NCBI GenBank assembly: GCA_029547185.1
Contig: JAKPPU010000125.1
Location: forward strand, 62,001 to 126,000
Source: Deltaproteobacteria bacterium
GTDB lineage: Bacteria; Desulfobacterota; Desulfomonilia; UBA1062
Length of the DNA stretch: 64,000 bases
Direction: 5' to 3'
The translations under genes were made by a program, and so were the position numbers. The stretch's first letter is position 1, and the number at the start of each line of letters is the position of its first letter. The notes under the pieces are model-generated. The model saw only the letters and a program-made list of their open reading frames with translations. It was not told the origin of the DNA and did not search any database. This document shows positions 1-8,767 of this stretch, piece after piece.

Positions 1-1121
1 ACGGGCTTTTCGATCTGCCGTCCGCCGCACTGCCCCCGCATCTGCCAGAGGATCTCGGCCACCTGGCCAACGCCCGTGGGCCCTACGGGATGGCCCATGG
101 AAATGAGGCCGCCGCTCGCATTGACGGGATGCTTCCCGGTGATGGCCGTCACGCCGTCCTGGACGAGCTTCCCTCCCCGGCCGGTCTCACATAAGCCAAG
201 GGCTTCCAGATAGATGATCTCTTCGATCGTGAAGGCGTCGTGCAGCTCGATGAGGTCCAGGTCTTCCGGACCGATCCCGGCCTTATGGTAAGCTTCCTGT
301 GAGGCCAGCCTGGTCAGGGTGACAAAGAAATCGCCGTCCGGGGGCGTGCTCTTGTTCACTGACGCGGCGACGGTCGGACACGGTTTGTCGGTATATTTCT
401 TCGCCAGCTCCTTTGCGCAGACGATGACCGCTGCAGCCCCGTCATCCATCGGGCAGCAGTGGAGCACGGTCAGGGGATCCACTACCATGCGGGCATTATT
501 GGCCTGCTCCAGCGTGCATGGCTTCTGGAAGTGCGCGTAAGGGTTCAGGCCGGCGTTGAAATGGCTCTTGACCGAAACTTGGCCCAGCTGTTCCCGGGTG
601 ACGCCGTATTCTTTCATGTAGTGCCTGGCCAGGGCTGCAAAGTACTGGACCGGCAGCACCTTTCTGAACTTCGAATCCACCCTTTCGTCGTTTTCCGGCT
701 CCGGCAGAGACGGTGAGGGCTCTGGCGCCGCATTTTCCGGCTTCGGCTGCGGCTGACCGGATACGGGAGGCGGTGCCAGGAGCTGCGAGCCGAGCTTATC
801 GACGCCGAAGGCAAGCACGATATCGTTTTCTCCGGAGGCCACGGACAGGTAAGCCTCCCTGAATGCGGACGATCCGCTGGCGGACGCATTTTCCACAAGG
901 GTGATGCCCAGGCCCGTATATCCCATCTTGTTGCAGATGGCATGCCCCCCGGATACACCCGGCTGCACCGTGCCGCAGTAAGCGGCCTCGATGTCTTTCC
1001 AGGCCATGCCTGCATCCTTGAGCGCCAGAGAAATCGCCTCCGTGCCCATGTCAATGGTGGTTTTATCGGGAAACATCCCGTAGCGGTGAAGCCCGGCGCC
1101 GATGACAACAACATCTCTCAT
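1..1121 (-). CDS. Thiolase-like protein (SCPx/lipid-transfer type), 3' end beyond window
   Basis: 373 codons are visible; the C-terminus runs off base 1, so roughly 20 residues are probably missing compared with SCPx-type thiolases of about 390 residues. The ATG follows a GGGAGGGG ribosome site. The C-terminal half has the family signature: IELHDAFTIEEII, a Gly-rich PVNASGGL, SMGHPVGPTG and Q..EI.WQMRG. Two residues are odd. The N-terminal nucleophile Cys of the VENACASGS-type motif is Ser80 (VENASASGSSA), and the Cys of the HDCF motif is Ala296 (HDAF, with His294 kept). A Pro/Glu-rich insert lies at about residues 114-150. Canonical thiolysis therefore looks unlikely. By analogy with Cys-less thiolase-fold aldolases of steroid side-chain breakdown (Ltp2 type), a retro-aldol or other acyl-CoA role is possible, but this is inference. 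A DUF35 partner may lie beyond the window. Confidence 0.85.
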   Translation of the reverse strand, partial: MRDVVVIGAGLHRYGMFPDKTTIDMGTEAISLALKDAGMAWKDIEAAYCGTVQPGVSGGHAICNKMGYTGLGITLVENASASGSSAFREAYLSVASGENDIVLAFGVDKLGSQLLAPPPVSGQPQPKPENAAPEPSPSLPEPENDERVDSKFRKVLPVQYFAALARHYMKEYGVTREQLGQVSVKSHFNAGLNPYAHFQKPCTLEQANNARMVVDPLTVLHCCPMDDGAAAVIVCAKELAKKYTDKPCPTVAASVNKSTPPDGDFFVTLTRLASQEAYHKAGIGPEDLDLIELHDAFTIEEIIYLEALGLCETGRGGKLVQDGVTAITGKHPVNASGGLISMGHPVGPTGVGQVAEILWQMRGQCGGRQIEKP

Positions 1122-1472
1122 GATGGACCCCTCCCTGGTGCAATGATGTTTAACTTACAAAAAAACAACTTTAAAAAAAGAACCGCACTTTTCCCTACGG
1201 TTCAGTGAGACACCGTTGAGAAAACGGTCTCCGGCCGGATTTGCTCGGCATTCTCAATTAAGACCGTGATGCCCCTGCAGTATATCGGGATATGTTCTGT
1301 ATGACAAGAGCATGATGGCAGAGAAGGGTGATAGTGCATGAATGAACCTTATTCTCATTCCCTTTTTCCCTTGAAACATTTTTCACGAATCCCCTTGTTT
1401 GCTATTAACAACGGGTGAAAAGACGGGTAAGATGATGGCGCGGTCAAACCGAAATTGTTAAAGAGGAGCAGC
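1122..1472. other. Intergenic region between divergent genes
   Basis: This 351-base spacer lies between the thiolase-like gene and the LysM/DUF4015 gene, which diverge, so it should hold promoters for both. It contains A-runs near 1157-1180 and small inverted repeats (GAACCG...CGGTTC around 1180-1205, and ACCGTT/AACGGT around 1213-1228). I could not assign a convincing -35/-10 pair on either strand, and no coding signal is visible. Confidence 0.5.
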
Positions 1473-2894
1473 ATGAAAAGAAAGCTTATTGCGGTCATTT
1501 CCATAGCTTTTTGCTCAATGATTCTCATGGGTGCAGCCGTGAAGATCGAACCGGTGTACACGGTCCAGAAAGGTGACACCTTGGGCAGGATCGCGGCCAG
1601 GTACATGCCGTACACCGCTGCGTACACCAAGAAGGAGCTCATAAACAGCATCAAGTTCGTCAACAAGATCGACGGTCCCCTGTCGCTGGGACAGACCCTG
1701 ATCATACCGGTCGCATGGAAAGAGCCGCTCAAGCCCAGGACCGTCTCGAAATCCAGGGATTATGTCGCCAAGGGCCTCTACATGAATACGTCCTCGTCGG
1801 GGACCCGCTTCATCTTCGAATCTGCCTCCAAGCTCAGAAAGCTGGACGGGAACACCATCGTGTTCGACGCCAAGGACGACATGGGGGCCATCACCTATCC
1901 GAGCCCCCTGCCGGCGAAGTACTGCCCGAACGAGCACTATACCCCGAACATCGAGGAGCTCCCCAAGCTGGTCGATTACCTCCACCGCCAGGGGGTTCAC
2001 GTGGTAGCGCGCGTGGTGGTTTTCAGAGATCCCATCATGTCGAAGGCCAGGCCGGACTGGTGCAGCAAAAGGGAGAAGCAGTGGCTCGATCCGGCAAACC
2101 CCGAGGTGCAGGAATACGTCCTTGCCGTGATAAAAGAGCTCACGAACAACGGCGTCGATGAGATCCAGCTCGACTACGTCCGCTACTTTGCTGACCGCAA
2201 GACCGGAACCGGCAAAGAGGGCGTGTCCCGCACGGATGTGATCGCAGGCTTCCTCAAAAGGGTGCACGAGATCACCCAGCCTAGGGGTGTCCTCCTGTCG
2301 GTCGACATGTTCGGCATCGTGATCTGGCAGAGGGATGTGGACGTGCTCACGGTCGGCCAGGATGTCTCCAAGATAAAGAAGCATGTCGAGATCATATCGC
2401 CCATGCTCTATCCGTCTCACTTCAACGCAGGGTTCGGAGGGGTGAAGAATCCTGCCGATGATCCCTACCGCTTTGTCTACAACGGCGTAAAGCGCATGAA
2501 GGACATGGTGGGCGACGAGGTGATCATCCGGCCGTGGCTCCAGTCGTTCCCTTTAGGGGTGACGAAAGGCTTCGATGCGAAGTATATCCAGACTCAGATC
2601 GAGGCCGCCAGGGAGGCCGGCGGAACCGGTTGGCTCCTGTGGAGCCCTGGGAATCGCTATGACAAGGCCTATGCGGCGATGCACAACCTCAAGAAGGCCG
2701 AGTCCGAAACCCGCGAGGCGCGGTCAGAGACAAAGGCCAAGGAACCCCCCCGGCAGCCGCCCGTGACAAAGAAGTCTCTCGAGGCGGATGTGCCGGCAGG
2801 TCCGAGCGGGATGCCTCCCACGAAGGAGACGTCCGGCGTGAACGGAACGCCGGAATCCATGCAGACAGAGGGCCATTCAGGCGTCAGGTCCTGA
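1473..2894 (+). CDS. Exported LysM + DUF4015 putative glycoside hydrolase
   Basis: 473 residues; the ATG is chosen because AAGAGGAG lies 5 bases upstream (an in-frame TTG 18 bases earlier lacks this). A signal-peptide-like N-terminus (KRK, then about 18 hydrophobic residues) is followed by a LysM-type peptidoglycan-binding segment (YTVQKGDTLGRIA ... LSLGQTLIIP, about 28-78). The main domain (about 90-400) matches the DUF4015 putative glycosidase family: VVFDAKDD-type start, GVHVVARVVVFRD, WLDPANPEVQEY and the acidic DEIQLDYVRYFAD motif near 228-240, in which the Asp/Glu residues are the likely catalytic candidates. The last ~70 residues are a Pro/Lys/Glu-rich low-complexity tail. A periplasmic or cell-wall polysaccharide role is inferred; the substrate is unknown. 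Confidence 0.85.
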   Translation: MKRKLIAVISIAFCSMILMGAAVKIEPVYTVQKGDTLGRIAARYMPYTAAYTKKELINSIKFVNKIDGPLSLGQTLIIPVAWKEPLKPRTVSKSRDYVAKGLYMNTSSSGTRFIFESASKLRKLDGNTIVFDAKDDMGAITYPSPLPAKYCPNEHYTPNIEELPKLVDYLHRQGVHVVARVVVFRDPIMSKARPDWCSKREKQWLDPANPEVQEYVLAVIKELTNNGVDEIQLDYVRYFADRKTGTGKEGVSRTDVIAGFLKRVHEITQPRGVLLSVDMFGIVIWQRDVDVLTVGQDVSKIKKHVEIISPMLYPSHFNAGFGGVKNPADDPYRFVYNGVKRMKDMVGDEVIIRPWLQSFPLGVTKGFDAKYIQTQIEAAREAGGTGWLLWSPGNRYDKAYAAMHNLKKAESETREARSETKAKEPPRQPPVTKKSLEADVPAGPSGMPPTKETSGVNGTPESMQTEGHSGVRS

Positions 2895-2989
2895 GGAACG
2901 GGACACGAGGCTGTCTCGTCAGTCCGGCAAGGGCGCGTGGGCTTCATTCTCAAGCGCCTTCCTCTCCGCCGCGTCATCCTCATTGCAGC

Positions 2990-3024
2990 GAGACGGAGGG
3001 CCGGGCGTCCCGGCTCTCCGTCTC
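2990..3024. terminator. Strong hairpin between convergent genes
   Basis: Sixteen paired positions (one a G-U wobble) around a 3-base CGT loop lie between the stop of the LysM/DUF4015 gene and the stop of the acyl-CoA ligase on the other strand. A bidirectional terminator is likely from position and stability, but there is no clear T-run on either side. Confidence 0.5.
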
Positions 3025-3046
3025 TCATACGGCCGTTTCGAGGCGA

Positions 3047-4858
3047 TCAGTCCGTCGGATACATGGCATCGATCTGCCGGGCGAATTTCTGATTTATGAT
3101 GCGGCGCTTCACCTTGAGGGTAGGGGTGAGCTCTCCTGTCTCCTGGGACCACGGCGTCTCCAGCAGGGTGAACTTTTTGATCTGCTCGACGCGGGCATAG
3201 TCCTTCATGTTCTCTTCGATCTCCCTTTTATACTGCTCGATGACCCTGTCGTTTGCGATGAGATCGCTCCGGTCTTTGTAGGTGATCCCCTGCTCCTTGG
3301 CCCAGGTCTCGAGGTTCTCGAAAGAGGGAACGATGAGGGCCGAGAGGTATTTCCGGCTGTCGCCCACCACTGCGACCTGCTCGATGAACGATGATGCCTG
3401 GAGCGTGTTCTCGATATTCTGAGGCGAGATGTTCTTGCCGCCCGAGGTTATGATGATGTCCTTGAGCCTGCCCGTGATCTTGAGGTAGCCGTCAGCGTCG
3501 ATCTCGCCTATGTCGCCTGTCCTGAAGAACCCGTCAGGGGTGAATACCTCGCGTGTCGCTTCCTCGTTCTTGTAGTAGCCCTTCATGACCTGCGGCCCCT
3601 TGATGAGGATCTCGCCGCCTTCTCCGATCTTCACGATCGTGTCTTTGACAGGGGCTCCGACCGTCCCGGGTTTGATCTTGCACGGCCTGTTGGCGTTCGT
3701 GACCGGGGTGGTTTCGGTCAGGCCGAAGCCCTCGAGGACCCTGATTCCCATCCCGAGGAAGAATTCCGCATCGGAGACGGACAAGGGGCCGCCTCCGGAT
3801 ATGGCCCCCTGCAGCCTGTCCATGCCCAGCGTGGTTTTGAGCTTCGAGAAGATGAGCTTGTCCGCGAGATTGTACTTGAAGGCGAAGAACCCGGTCCTCG
3901 GCTTGCTGTTGCACATGTAGGGGAGGTTCTGCCGTGCCAGGCCCATGGCCCAGTCGAACATGGCCTTCTTGACGGGAGAGGCGGTCGCGACCTTGGCCAG
4001 GATGCCGCCATGGACCCGCTCGTAGATCCTGGGAACGCTCACGATGAAGGTGGGCCTGACCTCCTGGAAATTCTCGAGGAGCTTCGAGACGTCCTCGGCA
4101 AAGGCGACCTTCTTGCCCATGAAGATGGGGGTGTAGTATCCGACCGTGCGCTCGAGGGAGTGGGCGAGGGGAAGGAACGAGAGGAAGATGTGGTCCGGTT
4201 CGAGGAATTCGGGGTCGACGGCGTAGATCTGGTTCACGTTCGCGACGAAGTTAGAGTGGGTGAGCATGACGCCCTTCGGGTTGCCCGTGGTTCCCGAGGT
4301 ATAGATGATGGTCGCCACGTCATCGATGTCGATGGATTGCAGTCTTGATTCGAGCTCGTCTTTATCGGCGTACCTGCTCCCTTCCTCCATGGCTCTGCTC
4401 AAGGGCGTGACGTTCGAGGCCTCGCAGTCGGGCTCATCGAACATGATCACCTCCCGCAGGTTGGGGAGGTCATTCTTCACCGCCAGGATCTTATCGGCGT
4501 GCTCCTTGGTGCCGGCAAAGCACATGACGGAATCGGAGTTGTCGATGATGTACCGGCATTCCTGGGGCGAGTTGGTGGCATAGATCGGCACGTTGACCGC
4601 CCCGACGGAGAGGATGGCGAGGTCAGCCACCCACCATTCGTACCTGTTGGGAGAAAACAGGGCTATCTTGTCGCCTTGCTTGATCCCCTTTGAGAGAAGG
4701 TAGTACCCGGTGCTCTTCACCTTCTCGTTCATCTGGTTCCATGAAAGGTCTTCCCAGACACCATCCTTGTTCTTGAACGATACGAGAGCCTTGTCTCCAT
4801 ACTGACGGGCTCGGTTCCGGAAGATCGCTCCCATGGAGGTTTCCTTGAGAACACTCAT
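3047..4858 (-). CDS. Long-chain acyl-CoA synthetase (AMP-forming), copy 1
   Basis: 603 residues, full length for FadD15/ACSL-type ligases. It activates a fatty acid to acyl-AMP and then acyl-CoA. The ATP/AMP P-loop YTSGTTGNPKG is at 186-196; the adenylation motif GFGLTETTP and the hinge motif GYLKITGRLKDIIITSGGKNISP-like block follow in the expected order. AAAGGAGG lies just before the ATG. It is a paralogue of the ligase directly upstream (5042-6862) in the same orientation: the proteins align without large gaps and share long identical blocks, such as the start of the N-terminal domain (NRYEWWVADLAILS). The 183-base gap between them holds a terminator for the upstream copy, so the two are probably transcribed separately. 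Chain-length preference cannot be read from the sequence. Confidence 0.93.
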   Translation of the reverse strand: MSVLKETSMGAIFRNRARQYGDKALVSFKNKDGVWEDLSWNQMNEKVKSTGYYLLSKGIKQGDKIALFSPNRYEWWVADLAILSVGAVNVPIYATNSPQECRYIIDNSDSVMCFAGTKEHADKILAVKNDLPNLREVIMFDEPDCEASNVTPLSRAMEEGSRYADKDELESRLQSIDIDDVATIIYTSGTTGNPKGVMLTHSNFVANVNQIYAVDPEFLEPDHIFLSFLPLAHSLERTVGYYTPIFMGKKVAFAEDVSKLLENFQEVRPTFIVSVPRIYERVHGGILAKVATASPVKKAMFDWAMGLARQNLPYMCNSKPRTGFFAFKYNLADKLIFSKLKTTLGMDRLQGAISGGGPLSVSDAEFFLGMGIRVLEGFGLTETTPVTNANRPCKIKPGTVGAPVKDTIVKIGEGGEILIKGPQVMKGYYKNEEATREVFTPDGFFRTGDIGEIDADGYLKITGRLKDIIITSGGKNISPQNIENTLQASSFIEQVAVVGDSRKYLSALIVPSFENLETWAKEQGITYKDRSDLIANDRVIEQYKREIEENMKDYARVEQIKKFTLLETPWSQETGELTPTLKVKRRIINQKFARQIDAMYPTD

Positions 4859-4970
4859 GATAACCTCCTTTGAGAAGAGATGAAATCAAGATTTTAATTA
4901 TTATATTATAATAAAAATGTGGTCGTGCTTCTCAAGGTATTGCCCGGTAATTCAGGTTATTCTCTCGGGG

Positions 4971-5005
4971 AAGAAAAGGGGGAAGGGCCGGTGCCCTTCC
5001 CCCTT
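4971..5005 (-). terminator. Rho-independent terminator of ligase copy 2
   Basis: A 13-bp perfect stem (arms 4976-4988 and 4993-5005, tetraloop CGGT) lies about 40 bases beyond the stop of the 5042-6862 gene. Read on the minus strand it is followed by TTTTCTT, the expected U-rich tail. Confidence 0.85.
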
Positions 5006-5041
5006 GAGGCGAGCTTTGTCAAGACGTGAACCGTTGGGATC

Positions 5042-6862
5042 TTATCCCAGGTCCTCCGGATACATCTTATCGATGACGTCCTTGTACTTCTGGTTGATCA
5101 CCCGGCGTTTGAGCTTGAGGGTGGGTGTCAGCTCGTCCGTCTCCTGGGACCATTCCTTGGGCAGGAGGGTGAACTTGCGTATCTGCTCGACCCGGGCATA
5201 GTCCTTCATGTAGGTTTCGATCTCCTTGGCAAAGAGCTCGTTGATCTTCGGATCCTTGATGAGCTCGTCGCGCGAGGAAACGTTTATGCCGTTCTCCTTT
5301 GCCCAGCCTTCGAGCTCTGCAAAGGCGGGGACGATCAGGGCGGAGAGATATTTCCTGTTGTCGCCGATGATCGCAACCTGCTCGACGTACTGGGATGTCT
5401 TGAGGCTGTTCTCGATGTTCTGGGGCGAAATGTTCTTGCCTCCCGAGGTGATGATGAGGTCTTTGATCCTGCCCGTGATCTTGAGGTAGCCGTCAGCGTC
5501 GATCTCGCCGATGTCGCCGGTCCTGAAGAAGCCGTCATCGGTCATGACCTCTTTCGTGGCCTCTTCGTTCTTGTAGTAGCCCATCATGACCTGCGGGCCC
5601 TTGATGAGGACTTCGCCGCCGTCGCCGATCTTCACGATCGTATCCTTGACTGCGGGGCCGACCGTCCCGGGCTTGATCTTCTTCGGATGATTCGCATTGG
5701 TCACCGGCGTTGTTTCGGTCAGGCCGAAGCCCTCGACGATGGAGATGCCCATGCCGAGGAAGAACTCCGCATCCGCAACGGCAAGAGGGCCGCCGCCGGA
5801 GAAGCCGAACTCGAGCTTGTCCATGCCGAGCGCGACCTTGAGCTTCGAGAAGATGAGCTTGTTGGCGAGGTTGTACTTGAAGGCAAAGAGGCCGGTGCGA
5901 GGCTTGTTGTTGCAGATGTAGGGCAGGTTCTGCTTTGCCAGTCCCATGGCCCAGTTGAACATGGCCTTCTTCATCGGGGGAGCACCTGCGACCTTGGCGA
6001 GAATGCCGGCATGGATCTTCTCGAAGAGCCTGGGCACGCTCACGATGCAGGTGGGATGGACCTCGTTGAAATTCTCCACGATCTTCGAGAAGTCCTCGGC
6101 GAAGTACACCTTCATGCCGAACGACATGGGCGTGTAGTAGCCGACGGTGCGCTCGAAGGAGTGGGCCAACGGCAGGAACGAGAGGAACGTGAGCTCGAGC
6201 GCCCGCTTGAAGAGCTCGGGATCGACGTTGTATATCTGCTGGACGTTGGCAAAGAAGTTGTTGTGCGAGAGCATGACGCCCTTGGGGTTTCCGGTGGTGC
6301 CGGACGTGTAGATGATGGTCGCCATGTCGGTGTTCTTGATCCCCTTGATCCTCTTGTCGAACTCGTCCGCCTTGGGGGAAGCCGCGCCTTCCTTTAAGGC
6401 TGTCGCGAGGTCGAGAACGCCTTCCTGGGGATTTGCCAGGGGGTCGAAGGAGATGATCTCCCGCAGGTTGGGAAGCTTGGGCCTGACGGAGACGATCTTG
6501 CTCGTGTGCTCCTTGGTGGCGGTGAAGCACATGACGGCGTCCGAATTCTCGATGACGTATCTGGACTCCTCAGCGGAGTTCGTTGCATAAATCGGAACAT
6601 TCACCGCACCGATGGACAGGATCGCCATGTCGGCCACCCACCACTCGTACCTGTTCGGTGAGAACAAGCAGACCTTGTCGCCCGGATTGATGCCCTTGTT
6701 GATCAGGAAGTATCCGAGCTTCCTCACCATGTCGTTCATCTCTTTCCACGAGATGTCCGTATAGACTCCGTCCTTCTTGTACGCCACAATGGCCCGATCA
6801 CCGAACTGCTCGACCCTGTTCTGAAATACTGCAGGTATCGATGTTTCCGCGAATTTTGGCAT
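5042..6862 (-). CDS. Long-chain acyl-CoA synthetase (AMP-forming), copy 2
   Basis: 606 residues. The start is placed at the ATG preceded by GAGGAGGAG rather than at an in-frame codon 57 bases upstream, which has no ribosome site. P-loop YTSGTTGNPKG at 185-195, GFGLTETTP, and GYLKITGRIKDLIITSGGKNISP-type hinge are all present. Function and layout match copy 1 downstream; the pair most likely arose by tandem duplication. A promoter with good spacing lies upstream on the minus strand and a hairpin/T-run terminator follows, so this copy may be a single-gene unit. Anaerobic fatty-acid degraders usually carry several such ligases with different substrates; which acid this one uses is unknown. Confidence 0.93.
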   Translation of the reverse strand: MPKFAETSIPAVFQNRVEQFGDRAIVAYKKDGVYTDISWKEMNDMVRKLGYFLINKGINPGDKVCLFSPNRYEWWVADMAILSIGAVNVPIYATNSAEESRYVIENSDAVMCFTATKEHTSKIVSVRPKLPNLREIISFDPLANPQEGVLDLATALKEGAASPKADEFDKRIKGIKNTDMATIIYTSGTTGNPKGVMLSHNNFFANVQQIYNVDPELFKRALELTFLSFLPLAHSFERTVGYYTPMSFGMKVYFAEDFSKIVENFNEVHPTCIVSVPRLFEKIHAGILAKVAGAPPMKKAMFNWAMGLAKQNLPYICNNKPRTGLFAFKYNLANKLIFSKLKVALGMDKLEFGFSGGGPLAVADAEFFLGMGISIVEGFGLTETTPVTNANHPKKIKPGTVGPAVKDTIVKIGDGGEVLIKGPQVMMGYYKNEEATKEVMTDDGFFRTGDIGEIDADGYLKITGRIKDLIITSGGKNISPQNIENSLKTSQYVEQVAIIGDNRKYLSALIVPAFAELEGWAKENGINVSSRDELIKDPKINELFAKEIETYMKDYARVEQIRKFTLLPKEWSQETDELTPTLKLKRRVINQKYKDVIDKMYPEDLG

Positions 6863-6917
6863 GAACTCCTCCTCAGATAAGAGATATTTATGCAAGTCGT
6901 TGATAATGCTGTAGCAC

Positions 6918-6946
6918 ATAATACATTAATACATAGGTTTTCACAA
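6918..6946 (-). promoter_or_regulatory. Sigma-70-type promoter for ligase copy 2
   Basis: Read on the minus strand: TTGTGA (6946-6941), a 17-base spacer, then TATTAT (6923-6918), in a strongly AT-rich stretch 56 bases upstream of the ligase ATG. Found by eye; not tested. Confidence 0.5.
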
Positions 6947-6983
6947 TTATTTTTTTAAATAATTTTCTATGGACAGCTTTATC

Positions 6984-7012
6984 TTGAGACGATGCGGGTT
7001 TTATTATATAAA
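6984..7012 (+). promoter_or_regulatory. Sigma-70-type promoter for the gatCAB operon
   Basis: TTGAGA (6984-6989), a 17-base spacer and TATAAA (7007-7012) lie 36 bases before the gatC start, in the AT-rich divergent region shared with the ligase promoter. Confidence 0.55.
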
Positions 7013-7048
7013 GCTGCACGGAACCGGATACTTTAAAGGAGTTTCCAG

Positions 7049-7336
7049 GTGAAGATAACCGATTCACAGGTTCTGCATGTGGCAGGCCTTGCAAGGCTCA
7101 AGCTCGATTCTTCGGAGGTCGAGAGGTTTCAGAGGGAGCTGAACTCCATCCTCGCATACATGGAGATGCTCTCCGAGGTCGACACTGCCGATGCGGCCCC
7201 CCTCCACCACACCTTTCCCATGACGAACGTCTTCAGGCCCGATGCTGCGAAGGAATCCCAGGACATATCCGATGCGCTCGGGAACGCCCCGCAGCATGAA
7301 GACGGCTTCATCGTGGTGCCCAAGGTCATCGAATAG
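7049..7336 (+). CDS. gatC: Glutamyl/aspartyl-tRNA(Gln/Asn) amidotransferase subunit C
   Basis: 95 residues, the usual GatC length, with the typical helical start (VLHVAGLARLKL) and the conserved DAAPLHHTFPM-like segment followed by FRPD and a C-terminal FIVVPKVIE. GatC stabilises GatA and clamps it to GatB in the complex that converts Glu-tRNA(Gln) or Asp-tRNA(Asn) to the correct aminoacyl-tRNA. It begins with GTG, with AAAGGAG 7 bases upstream. First gene of a five-gene operon; gatA follows after 12 bases. Confidence 0.95.
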   Translation: MKITDSQVLHVAGLARLKLDSSEVERFQRELNSILAYMEMLSEVDTADAAPLHHTFPMTNVFRPDAAKESQDISDALGNAPQHEDGFIVVPKVIE

Positions 7337-7348
7337 GGGGAGTGCCGT

Positions 7349-8767
7349 ATGCTCGCCACCGCACGGAAATACCGGAAGTCCGGGAAATCTCCCGTTGACG
7401 AGATCGAAGAGATCCTCGAAAGAATCCGCACGGATACTCACAATGCCTTCATCACCGTCGATGAACAGGGAGCGCTCGAGAGCGCACGGCAGGCAGAGAA
7501 GCTCATCGAGAGCTCGGACGACCCCCTTATCGGCGTGCCCATAGCAGTCAAGGACAACATCTGCACGAAGGATATCCGGACCACCTGCGCCTCGAATATC
7601 CTCACCGGCTTCACCCCCACCTATGACGCCACCGTCGTCGAGAAGCTCAAACGCCGGGGTGCGGTCATCCTGGGCAAGACCAATCTCGACGAGTTCGCCA
7701 TGGGCTCGACGACCACGACGAGCAACATCGGCCCGAGCCTCAATCCCTGGGACCCCGGGAGAACGCCCGGCGGGTCGAGCGGCGGCTCCGCCGCTGCCGT
7801 GGCCTTGAACCTCTGCGCCGGGGCGCTGGGATCGGATACCGGGGGATCGATCAGGATGCCTGCGAGCTTCTGCGGCATCACCGGTCTCAAGCCCACCTAC
7901 GGGTCCGTGTCGCGCTACGGCCTCGTGGCGTTCGCGTCGTCTCTCGACCAGATAGGGCCCATGACCTCTTCCGCACGGGATGCAGCGCTCCTCTTCGATG
8001 CCGTCAAGGGCCACGACCCCCTCGACTCCACGAGCGTCCCCCAAGAGTACCTTCCCACAGACCTCGACGGCCTCGACCTGGACGGCATGCGCATCGGGGT
8101 CCCGGACGACTTCTTCGCCGAGGGGCTCAACCCCGAGGTCGAGCAGGCCGTGCGCTTCGGAATATCGATCCTTGAAAACCTGGGGGCAAAAGTCAGGAGG
8201 ATACGCCTGCCCCACATCAGGTACGGGGTCGCCGTGTACTATATCATCGCAACGGCCGAGGCGAGCTCGAACCTCGCGCGATACGACGGCGTACGCTACG
8301 GCTCGCGTGCCCCGCACGCAGAGGACCTCGTCGAGATGTATCTCGAAACGAGGTCGAAAGGCTTCGGCGCCGAGGTCAAGCGCCGCATCATGCTCGGGAC
8401 GTACGTCCTGTCCGCAGGCTACTACGAGGCGTACTACAAGAAGGCATCAGAGGTCAGGTCCCTCATCGCCAGCGATTTCGACGAGGCCTTTGCCGAATGC
8501 GACCTCATAGCCGGGCCCGCCTCTCCGGTCACGGCCTTCGGCCTGGGCGAGATGGCGGACAATCCCTTGAGCATCTATCTTCTCGACATCTACACCATTC
8601 CGGCCAATCTCGCCGGACTCCCCGCCCTGAGCATTCCCTGCGGCTTCGACACTGAAGGGCTTCCCGTCGGGATGCAGCTCATGGCTCCCTGTTTCCGCGA
8701 GGATCTGTTGCTGGGTGCGGGCATATCCTTCCAGGACCATACGAAGTTCCATCAGGTGAAGCCGTGA
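7349..8767 (+). CDS. gatA: Glutamyl/aspartyl-tRNA(Gln/Asn) amidotransferase subunit A
   Basis: 472 residues. An amidase-signature enzyme that releases ammonia from glutamine for tRNA-bound Glu/Asp. The catalytic triad is visible: Lys68 (PIAVKDNI), cis-Ser143 (GGSSGGSAAA) and Ser167 (GSDTGGSIR). The Lys-Ser and Ser-Ser spacings (75 and 24) equal those of characterised GatA proteins. The SVSRYGLVAFASSLDQIGP segment typical of the family follows. GGGGGAG precedes the ATG. Its stop overlaps the GTG start of gatB by 4 bases, implying translational coupling. Confidence 0.97.
   Translation: MLATARKYRKSGKSPVDEIEEILERIRTDTHNAFITVDEQGALESARQAEKLIESSDDPLIGVPIAVKDNICTKDIRTTCASNILTGFTPTYDATVVEKLKRRGAVILGKTNLDEFAMGSTTTTSNIGPSLNPWDPGRTPGGSSGGSAAAVALNLCAGALGSDTGGSIRMPASFCGITGLKPTYGSVSRYGLVAFASSLDQIGPMTSSARDAALLFDAVKGHDPLDSTSVPQEYLPTDLDGLDLDGMRIGVPDDFFAEGLNPEVEQAVRFGISILENLGAKVRRIRLPHIRYGVAVYYIIATAEASSNLARYDGVRYGSRAPHAEDLVEMYLETRSKGFGAEVKRRIMLGTYVLSAGYYEAYYKKASEVRSLIASDFDEAFAECDLIAGPASPVTAFGLGEMADNPLSIYLLDIYTIPANLAGLPALSIPCGFDTEGLPVGMQLMAPCFREDLLLGAGISFQDHTKFHQVKP

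Noticed and set aside
7064..8317. A 417-codon open frame antisense to gatC/gatA
   Set aside because: It is a shadow of the well-supported gatC and gatA genes and has no ribosome site or domain.
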